Positions 27,115 through 36,550 of a DNA stretch of 51,213 bases are shown here, in pieces. This DNA is from Beroe ovata (Eukaryota > Ctenophora > Nuda > Beroida > Beroidae). The stretch covers positions 252,808 through 304,020 of the forward strand of contig CAMPET010000027.1 in assembly GCA_946803715.1 (NCBI GenBank), given 5' to 3'. Made by a program: the position numbers and the translations under genes. Every line of letters starts with the position of its first letter. The first letter of the stretch is position 1. Under the pieces are notes generated by a model, which ran no database searches, was not told the origin of the DNA, and saw only the letters and a program-made list of their open reading frames with translations.

Positions 27115-27902
27115 CAGTCAAGTGCAGTTAAGTGTAACAGAGAAATATACTGAGAGGAGAAAGCGAGCGCAAGTGACAATATGAAAGTATGAAACATATG
27201 CAACGGGTGTCATTATTCATATGCACTATAACAGCAGGCATCGTTGATGCAGGTGCGCTTTCATGAGCAGATGTTTCTCTATTTGAGAGGAGAGAGAATA
27301 GCCAGGAGTCAGGAGGGGGCCTCTGAGAGCGCGGGAGCTGGGATATGGAAGCTGCTGCATGAACCTCTGTATGAGCTCAAATGAGAATAGGCTATCAAAT
27401 GAGAATATGTCTATGGAAGTGAAGAAATATCATCATGTGTTTGATAACAGTTCACACTCATATTAAACACGAGAATAGTACTAGCGACGTAAATAGGACC
27501 GAAATGTGTAACATTCGACAGAAATGGGATAGTTATTTATTCTCTTTTTCAACCGATCGACTTTGAACGCGCCTTCAGATGTATGCAGGGCGCAGGCTCT
27601 CACTGACTCTAACTGCCACACAGACACAGACTCAGACAGACAGACACGCACACTCATAATCACAGACACATAAAGAAAACGAACACACACATACACACTC
27701 ATACATACACAAACACATAGAGACAAAGAACACACACAAACGCAACGCTCAATTTATAACTCAGCATAGTGATTACCATCAGAAGAAAGGAGAGAGAGAG
27801 AGATGTGCGTGACGTAAATCACGACGAACAGAGACAGAGATTTGTTGTCGAGCGCGGGCTGGATCAGTTGATACTAGCAACATACGCGCCCGGTACGACT
27901 AT

Positions 27903-27933
27903 ACTTGTGTGCGTGTGTGTGTGTGTGTGTGTT

Positions 27934-27966
<33 letters not shown>

Positions 27967-27977
27967 GTGTTTGTGTT
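27903..27977. repeat. TG microsatellite with TTTG interruptions
   Basis: (TG)n interrupted by regularly spaced TTTG steps, about 75 bp. Its Cys-Val-rich frame is not a gene. Confidence 0.93.
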
Positions 27978-30900
27978 TCCTAATCATATAATCACACCCA
28001 CTCTGTCACGCTCTCGCAGCAGGAAATTTCGGCTTCAATTACCTGGTAATTGGTTAATTATCTAATTACTGCATACAGAAAAACGGAATTCCCTCCCAAT
28101 ATATATATTTGTGGCAAGTGATTATATTTCAGACAAGTGTTATGATTACTTGACGTGAGCAGTAGTGCGTGTTGCGAGAAAATATAGAAACTAAAGTGTT
28201 CAAAATATTGGTTCATAATACACTCCGCACGCAATGGATTGAGAGGAAATTTGGATCGCTATAGCTTTGCCTTGATGCTGCATGAAGAACCAATCAACTG
28301 TTGTGCTTGGTAGATCAGCTATTGTGCTAAAGGGGCATAGTAAGATAATATAAAACTAGGGCAATTTTCTACCGCTCCTAACTTTGTTGAGATGCCGAGG
28401 AGGGAGGGCTGGGAAGGGACTGGGAAGGTCTGGTCGTCACTTACACAGACCAGAGGTAGTACTGGGAGACCTCGATTGGTGTGAGGCTTATCATGCGCGA
28501 GACGAAATGTTGAAAAGAACAGGAAAATTATAAAGAGCAACAGAGATACAAGCGAGAACTCAAAACAAAGGCGAACCTTGGTAGATCAGAACAGAACATA
28601 GCGAGAAAGAGAAAAAGAGACATTTTTCGGACTCATATCCACTATTTTATATACTAGCGGTTGAGGAAAAGAAATGGGGATGAGGGAAAGAACAGTGGTG
28701 AAATATGCACTACAGGGCATTGAAACACAATTGGAACTCTAGTTCCACCGAGCTGCTTTGACGCACTGAGTGGACGTATGACGGTGTTATATGACGAACG
28801 TATAATATCAAACTACGCACGGCGGTCGCGCCACCTTGCCGAGAGATCTTATACCACGCAGTATACGATAATATGTGAACAGCTATTATATCTCCCTCTT
28901 ATCTCTCTCTCCCATGATATGATGAAAAGAGAGTGTTTCCTATTGTACTCACTTCTCTTACCCGGGTAGAAACACTGATGAGTTATACGATGATGAAGTT
29001 GTAACTGGTATATAGCAATGAGTCTACGGCCAATAACCTACACTGGCTAAGTACATCACACACGCACAAATTGGCCATTATTAGCACCACGCTATCGGAT
29101 ATATGCGTACTGCGACTACATCGTTAGTTTCATATCATGTAATCTGGAGGAGTGATATTGGCTATAGACGTCATAGGACAATACCTGGAAAGTGTGCAGG
29201 AAGCAATAGCGCAGCAACACCGTGGCACATATAGAACCACAGACCTGAGATCAGCTCTTATATAGATCCACAGATCATCCATAATAAAGAACCACAGATG
29301 ATCTTCATCCAGCTAGGGAACGTGTGAGCGTGTATTCACCACACAATATAACAACGCGTAGTGGAATATGTTAAAACGCGGTCGGAGAGGAGGGAATATT
29401 CGATCACGTATCGGAAAATAAGACAAAACTATAGCTGCGTTCGTGCATGCGGTACGATTGGTGCATGTCCCACGCACAATGCATCACGATATAATAGTGC
29501 AATTTAAACATCCTTACCACATCAAACCTTTATTCTGTGTTGATAACAGTTAAAATAACACAGTACAATTCCACTACTCACGGACATTAACGCATATGAG
29601 CATCGTTGGATATATATGTGTAGCCACTCTTTCACATGAATTTTAATACTTTAATCATAAAGTTTACAAATCGCCACATATTCGTGTTTGATCGGAAACT
29701 GCTCGAATTTTAACAATTTAGCGTGGGGATGGGCAGTCAAAACCTCTCAGATCATTTACCCCTGTTTTAGGGAGGTCATGGCGCGTGCCGACCTCGATAT
29801 TTGGCAGCGGTCCAAATGGTACAACGCACGTCTTCAAAACATGGGATAAAGTGATGAGAAGATGCGCATATCAAACATAGCACTATGATATGTTGTAGAC
29901 GAGGCATAATAGCATGAATAGTAGAGCGGGACTGAATGCACGACGCATTGCACGTGCATACCAACAGAAAATATAGATGTTGCATGAAAATCGGTCAGTC
30001 ACGATCATCAGTAGGTACTATAGTAGTGCTATAAGCTTGCCCAACGTGACCACAATGTCAATATAAATGTGTATCATGACTATTCGAGATATTCAGCGAA
30101 ATATAGCAACGCGCCTTGTGTTTTGCATTATTTCTCAAGTGCACGAGGATGGTTACAGTGCGAAATGAACAGAAATGAACACGGGCTAAAGCTTGATCAT
30201 TTGTGAAGAACCAATGTAAACTGCTCCACAAACACAGAACACACAAACACAGTACACACAGACAAAGTGCACACAAATAAGTTCTTTGAACGCAAACTAA
30301 CTGATTAGATCGAAGTTACATATTTTATCAGCAACATCTCGAGTTGATTCAATCATCATAAAGCCACGGAATCCGAAAATCAAAGAGAAAATGTAAACAC
30401 GTACACGGGCCGGGCCGCGAGTAGGTACAAACAAAATAAGTACCCCGATAAGCGTAGTGAAAACAACGCCCTGCATTATTATTATACCTACCTTCATTTT
30501 ACTGTTTACAGTGACTCCAGCTGTTTCAATACATTGGAACAGTGGTGCAAATCCGTGTTTTTCATTGGGGGGTATAATTCGTTCTCAGGGGCATATTTTT
30601 GACTTTTTCTAAAATTGGGGGGGATGGTTGTAAAAATTGTTAATTAGATAATTGAGTTGTGATTAAAAATGACCTTTCACATGAAGTCGAACTCATGGGA
30701 CACATCATAAGAGTAGCACAAAGACTTTGGGGAAAATGGCATTGACTATAGTGTCGCAAAATTGATATCATAATGTGCAATATTTCTACCGAGCGATCAC
30801 AATTTCAACGTTCCAAAATGTTAGGGAATGATCAATACTAGAATATAGTACCAACTATAGCAGCAACACCGTAGGTCTACAATCTACAGGAGGTTTAAAG

Positions 30901-31237
30901 GTGAAAAAGTGATTAGCCTGTAGCGTTAGCTTTGAGAAAGATTAAAGATGTTATGCACTGCACCAATTTGCTTGTTCATCCATATATGCATTGCCCAGAG
31001 TCCATACATTAATGAGGTTGCTCCGGCAACTTGACATCCTGTCACCTTCCCTTCTCTATCAGAACTGGCAAGTGGTCACTGGACCCATGATAGCGTGATG
31101 GCTTATGACAAACAATAATCTCTGTTCGATAATGAGAGCAGCAANAGTGTGATGAGTGAACATGATAGTTCAAGTCTGATTATTTCCACACCCTTGTCTC
31201 TCATTGCCATAGAATGTAGATACAGTCACAGTCACCA

Positions 31238-31258
31238 CATTGTGGTGACACCACAATG
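31238..31258. repeat. Perfect 21-bp palindrome containing TGACACCAC
   Basis: CATTGTGGTG and CACCACAATG flank a central A as exact inverted halves. The arm includes the GTGGTG/CACCAC core shared with the dispersed TTGACACCAC motif. It may be a binding site or a repeat remnant. Confidence 0.75.
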
Positions 31259-32509
31259 AGTGGTTGCCAGCTGGTATGTACCTATCTGGTATAAATCTAA
31301 AATCTCTTATACCCGCGAAAATACTTCATTAGGTTTCATTGGGTTTTTGGGTTCATATTAACTCAATTTCAGCAGTAAGGCAGTTAGACATTAGTAAAAC
31401 TCGTTCTTTTTGGATTTTCAAAGTGTTATGAATTTTTCGGCTATGTACAGAATTTACAATTGCATAACATATTCACATGATTGGAGTGCACCCCACGCAC
31501 AAATACGTATCTAAGGCTCATGCAAAGCCTGCAGTGAGATAGCGCATGTGTGAGTGGGGACTCCAGGAACAACAAAATATTTATCATCAAAGAAGAGAGA
31601 ATGTTGATAACATTGGGAGAATTATTATTAGTTGTTGATGAATGATGATAATTATGGTTAATTAGCAACGATTTAACCGCATTTCAACACATAATTGTGG
31701 AATGAGTGTTGTCATGGTTACTCTATGCCGCGCTTCGTGCTATAAAGTGGACTTTGGATTATGCGATGGGTCGATGAAATGTCATATTCACGGGAATTTC
31801 CTAGATCATAAAAAGCGCCTAAGTATATCCTAGGTCATTAAAAGAGCCTGAAGGTATATAACTATATGTGTTTTGCATGAACAGGACACGGCTGTGATAT
31901 GGTGGGATCGTACCATCATATGGTATGAACATCGGTGTATCATATCCTAATCCTACGACACAGCAGTGGAGCAAATATTGAACTCGTATGTCTTTGAGTG
32001 AAAATCAGGTGTTGTTTATCATGTGGACAATGTATAGTACCTAATACCTAAGAGTTTATCCTGAGAATGCATGTTATATATAATACTCATCATATATATC
32101 AACAGTTATTAAAACAGTAGAAGCAGCATTGAGGGAGAGAGAGTTAAAAAGGTGTTAATAAACGTGTCCGTGTTGTATTCAGTGGATGGGATGGAATTTG
32201 GGGGAGGTATTATCTAGGCCATAGGGCAAGGACAGTTCATAATATAATGGGATGCGAGGCTCCTGGCTCATACGCGATAGCATTATCATCGTGAGCTCAC
32301 ATGGGGCTGGACGGATTGATCAGTTGAAGAGCGATTGAGCCCGATTGAATTTATGTATTGGCTGTAAGTCAGGCAGTATCACTATAGTTCCCACATATCG
32401 TGTCCTATCGATATGGTCTCTAGGGGAGAATGGGTGTTGGATCCATAGGTATCGTGTATCTGCACCTCTTGAACAAGTGTGTCCAGTGTTGCTAATAGCA
32501 ACGCACTTT

Positions 32510-33935
32510 TCATGTATAATCAGGCTCGTATTGGATGTACGCCAGAACCTTCCCCGGTACGAGTCCAAATCCACCAGCCGTGTACACCTCGTATCGACCG
32601 TCCTTGTGGTTTCTCAGCACCTAGATTATAACATTGAAGATCAATATCATGCGAACAGGACAACACACATACTATGCGCAAATATATAACGGATCAAATG
32701 AGAGCGTGCCACTACCTTGACCATGGTTCCCTTCTGCACTGTTATCTCCTCGTCATGCTTAGCCTCGTAGTCGGTAGTTATCTTCGTCAGATAACCCTTC
32801 GGGTGATCTGGGAAATGACGGGCCGTGCCATATTAGGTTATATTATCAACTAGTAGTTAAACAGTTGTAGTTGCTTAACAGTGTTGAGAATGGTTATAGT
32901 TTATATGGGCGTGGCTCATGTCGCTACTCCCACAGCCAAGTGCCGGCACATGCGGGAACACAGTAGCCCAGCTCACGTGCAGCGTAAAATCCGATAATTC
33001 AGGAAAAAAGTTGTTTATTACTCTGTTTAATTCGGTTACAAGCTTTTATCTATCAGTCTCTATGCGCTATAAATAGTTTCGCGATGTATAAATAGCTCTG
33101 AATATAGCTGCGCATAGCTTTCACACCTGCATTGCAGTGACACACAAACACACATACAGCGCATGTCAATTTTCAGGTAGGAACTCTAGGTATTTATATC
33201 CAGGTGCACTATAACAACTAAAATTTATGGGCTTGTTGCTCAGTATCGAGTCTTAGTACTTTAATATGCATTGTGCTGGGCAACAGATGACCAAACTCAG
33301 GTAAGGATATACATTATTCTATCTTGTATTCAAGATGTGCTTGAAGGTGCTGGAAGGCCAGAGTGCCAAGCCAGGATGTTTACTATTAATTCTATAATTG
33401 GTAGGTATTAACGGTAGTACACACATTAACGGTAGTACACACACTCACTCTGTCTATGTAGCTGAGAGTGGTCGACACGTGGTTTAGCTTGTGGTTGTGC
33501 GGTTGTGGTCGACAGGGAATTGTACAGGTCTCTCTTAGCCTGTACAGAGCATTTGATCGATGATCTGTCAATAGCTTCCTGCTTCTCTTTATACAGTGTT
33601 ATCATCTGTTTTACTTCATCTGTAGGGGGGGGTAAGAGTGTGTGTTGCTATGTCTTGCTATGTGTTGCTATGGTAACTGCTAAGTGTAATTTCGTTACTA
33701 TGGACACGATTATCTACAACACTATGTTTTCACCTGGTGAGAAAGTCTGTATGATCTGATAAGGGCTCGGTTCCTCCTCTCTTCTCGCCATACCGCCCAC
33801 CCGTACAGCCGCTGCTACAGCCGCAGTCGCCCCTGACGGTCGCTTAGCAACGGCACTGCTGATGATAGGCGGCATAATGACGTCATCAGTTTGTGTGGTG
33901 ACGTCACAGGTCAGCACACTGTTACCTCCACCCAT
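32510..33935 (-). CDS. Small SH3-domain protein with predicted N-myristoylation signal, four exons
   Basis: Exons in transcript order: 33935-33734, 33619-33449, 32807-32716, 32620-32510 (stop TGA at 32510-32512), joined in phases 1, 1, 0 to give 191 residues. The ATG at 33935 has a strong context (AGCATGG), and MGGGNS fits the N-myristoyltransferase consensus (Gly2, Ser6), suggesting membrane attachment. Then come an Ala/Val-rich stretch (about 36-45), a charged probable helix around VKQMITLYKEKQEAIDR, and a C-terminal SH3 domain: DYEAKHDEEITVQKG for the RT loop and FGLVPGKVL for the C-terminal strand. The usual tandem Trp is absent (DGRYEV in place of DGWW), so polyproline binding may be altered. 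The frame stays open upstream to an AG at 33973, so an internal first exon (33972-33734) with earlier exons is possible. The family beyond SH3 is not recognised. Confidence 0.78.
33664..33707. promoter_or_regulatory. Two X-box-like sites in SH3 gene intron 1
   Basis: GTTGCTATGGTAAC (33664-33677) and GTTACTATGGACAC (33694-33707) lie in the intron between the exons ending at 33734 and 33619. Both resemble RFX sites; the first fits well, the second has a poor right half. Confidence 0.4.
33878..33906. promoter_or_regulatory. Two full CRE palindromes (TGACGTCA)
   Basis: TGACGTCA at 33878-33885 and again at 33899-33906, 21 bp apart start to start (two helical turns). Full CREs bind CREB/ATF-type bZIP factors. 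Both fall within the first 20 codons of the SH3 gene model, close to its predicted start at 33935, so they may be promoter-proximal elements inside coding sequence, or the first exon may be mis-modelled. Confidence 0.55.
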
Positions 33936-34248
33936 GCTACTCCCATACTTGGCAAAGCGTGGATGATAGCTCCTACATATCGGCTATGCTCATACCCTGT
34001 ATCAGTGGGCATTGGGCAATGGTGATTGGTGACGCATTGGAATGATATGCTATTGGAACTTTGGAAGATTCCCTCCTAGCGAGGATCACGCCCACGAACT
34101 TAATTGCAATTAGCAAGAAGCAAAGAAAAAGTCCAAAGAAAGGGAAAGGCAGAGGAGATACCTCAAGTAAGCGGTTACAACAAATACTGACATTCACAGT
34201 GTTCAAGTGAAGGAGGGGGCTGGGAGCAGTGGCATTCTCAAACGAACT

Positions 34249-34262
34249 GTTGCCATGGTAAC
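34249..34262. promoter_or_regulatory. X-box (RFX-type), upstream of the SH3 gene
   Basis: GTTGCCATGGTAAC differs from the palindromic X-box GTTGCCATGGCAAC at one base and lies 314 bp upstream of the predicted SH3-gene ATG. RFX factors bind this motif in animals, often at cilium genes. Binding is inferred. Confidence 0.55.
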
Positions 34263-34357
34263 GATGGGTTGTTAATAAAACATGGAGCTGGACTAAATAC
34301 ATGGTCTGTGTGAGAGAGAGAAAGTGAGCACTGGTTGTGTGTGTGTGTGTGTGTGTG

Positions 34358-34565
34358 NNNNNNNNNNNNNNNNNNNNNNNNNNNNNNNNNNNNNNNNNNN
34401 NNNNNNNNNNNNNNNNNNNNNNNNNNNNNNNNNNNNNNNNNNNNNNNNNNNNNNNNNNNNNNNNNNNNNNNNNNNNNNNNNNNNNNNNNNNNNNNNNNNN
34501 NNNNNNNNNNNNNNNNNNNNNNNNNNNNNNNNNNNNNNNNNNNNNNNNNNNNNNNNNNNNNNNNN
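34358..34565. other. Assembly gap (208 Ns) in a TG microsatellite
   Basis: Flanked by (TG)n on both sides (from about 34337 and to about 34612). The missing sequence is probably more repeat. Frames across it are artefacts. Confidence 0.97.
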
Positions 34566-35390
34566 TGTGCGTTGTGCGTGGCGTGTGTGTGGGTGTGTGT
34601 GTGTGTGTGTAATGTGTATGTGCGCGCGTCTATCTGTCTGCGTGTCTGCGTGCCTGTGCCTGTGTGTCTTTCGCGAACGTGAGGTGCAGACTGTATGTTG
34701 TGACACTACCGTACTTGTTCATACTAGCTCATACTAGTTCATACTAATCTGGCGTGAGCCGTGAGGTGACTGCACAGACATGAATCAAGATCAGCAGGAT
34801 CCAGCAACGACCTTTTTGGATAATACCCTGTGGACCCTCCTTGGCCCCTCTACTTGAGAATTCAGATCGAGGAACGTTGTCTAGAACGCTGTCTAGAAAG
34901 ACCGTGTTGGATCAAAAACACACTCAAAGACAAATACAGGAGTTGAACAACTGAGCTGGGGAATGGAAACATGAAACACATTGTGATCGCACCTACATAT
35001 ATGGTGATGAATATGATAACTTATCCATGGAGTTCACCACCCAAATCATACACCCCTCATTATATTGTGGGTGTGGGTAGTAATGAGGGGAGGGGGCCGT
35101 GCAGTTTAGCGCGAACTAGACTAACGACAGTACACACACATGAGCATTATCACAAATCAGGTGATGCCAGAAACAACTGTCATATACCCAGCAACTGAAC
35201 ACACGAGAAGTGCTGTAGCAGCGGCAGTGGTTGCTCCTTCCTATAATAATGACGAATCATCATCACAAAGCGGCGTCATATGCTCCTGGGACAGCGTGAC
35301 CACCTCCCTGGCCTCTCATTGGCTGGTGTCTAATTGCCAGCGCCTCAACTTAGCAGGGGTGCTCCCAGCGTGACCTTTGCACGTGACCTA

Positions 35391-35461
35391 GTTACCATAG
35401 TGACGAATATTAAACACATCATCACACAAAGAGTTACAAAGAGTTCGGTTGCTAGGGAAAC
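35391..35461. promoter_or_regulatory. Two X-box-like sites
   Basis: GTTACCATAGTGAC (35391-35404) and GTTGCTAGGGAAAC (35448-35461), about 1.5 kb upstream of the SH3-gene ATG. Each has one good and one weaker half-site relative to GTNRCC...RGYAAC. Confidence 0.4.
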
Positions 35462-36180
35462 GGCGGGGAAAGAAAACACAAATAAATTACTGCAACGGTT
35501 GATTTCGCGTTGCTGATGGCTGTGGTGTGGTTACATATATTGTCCTGGATTAGGGTATTTAACATATTGTTCCCATGAAAACTTCACCATGTGAATGTCA
35601 TGATGATGCATGATGCCATGATGTGACTGATTACTGCCATCAGCTGACCACTGAACTGTGACCATCTCACATAGCGAATGATGTTTTATCATGTCATGGT
35701 TTGAGCCAGCTAAGCTGCACTGGAGCTATGGAGACTAGATGCTTTTTAACACCCTTAGCAGTATGGAAGAAGTGCAGAAGAGGCTTCGCTTAAAAAAAGG
35801 CAGAGCGCAGGCTCTACAATGACGTTTTCAACAGCATTGTGCCATGACAATATGACATCGTCACCAAAACTTCACGGGCATCAAACAGCCCTACGTGAGA
35901 CTTAGTATGATTTTGACCGCTGAGCAGTCATATTTTGCGGTATGAATGATTCGTGACATCCAGCATCCAATGAAACCTGGCATTTTTACAACAGGAGCAT
36001 ATTTAACGACAAAATAACGGGCGGTGGAGAACTCTGGCAAGCCGCACTCGCGGCTCTCAGGACTGGCCAAGAGGGAGAGAGAAAGGATGCGTGCTGGGGA
36101 TGTATGATAATACTCTAGCTAATGAGATAATGACTCCCACTAAATACCCACTGGAGGTACACTCCTTGGATCCTTGGTGT

Positions 36181-36194
36181 GTCACCATGGTAAC
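36181..36194. promoter_or_regulatory. X-box-like site
   Basis: GTCACCATGGTAAC fits GTNRCC-AT-GGTAAC fully. It lies downstream of the gene that stops at 36551. Confidence 0.45.
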
Positions 36195-36550
36195 ACAGCT
36201 AGCTTATTATACAACAATTAAACCATGAGTGTACGCAAACATTCCTTCTTAAATTAAACTTTATTTTTTTTCAAGTACATGAGAATGTCTGATATCAATA
36301 CTTCAAGCACCCGTGAATTATCAGGGAGTAAATTTATATAACCAGCGGAGCTGGTATTTTTGTCACACACAAAAGCGGCTTATAATTGTTTCTGTTTTTG
36401 TGTCGCAATATTGTGAAGTTGGAATTGAAAGACACACTTTCTGAACGCAAGCAACCAGCAGCATTATAGAGAGTCACAAGCCTTATATATAGTCTGACCC
36501 ACTGTTTTTTGTGATTTTCCATTGATTAACCCCGACTAATCAACTCGATA

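Larger units (their letters stand above)
27115..32509. other. About 5.4 kb with no convincing gene
   Basis: Contains CA-rich (27619-27745) and TG-rich (27903-27977) microsatellites, a 21-bp perfect palindrome at 31238-31258 and an X-box-like GTTGTCATGGTTAC at 31708-31721. The last few hundred bases should hold the 3' untranslated region of the SH3 gene (minus strand). No other coding evidence. Confidence 0.5.
34566..36550. other. Intergenic region between the SH3 gene and the secreted-protein genes
   Basis: Upstream side of the SH3 gene and downstream side of the gene ending at 36551. It holds TG repeat (34566-34612), X-box-like sites at 35391-35404, 35448-35461 and 36181-36194, and AATAAA on the minus strand (TTTATT at 36260-36265), about 290 nt past the stop at 36551. 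A 77-codon plus-strand frame at 35140-35373 has an Ala-rich part but no other support. Confidence 0.5.

Noticed and set aside
33973-34302. 109-codon minus-strand frame just upstream of the SH3 gene
   Set aside because: Composition is not protein-like, it contains an X-box site, and its end is not in a splice-compatible arrangement with the SH3 exons.
34293-34737. Long open frames across the second N run
   Set aside because: Unknown bases plus TG repeat; no independent coding evidence.
35140-35373. 77-codon plus-strand frame with an Ala-rich part resembling the SH3 protein's Ala/Val stretch
   Set aside because: Opposite strand to the SH3 gene, no splice partners; the resemblance is low-complexity only.
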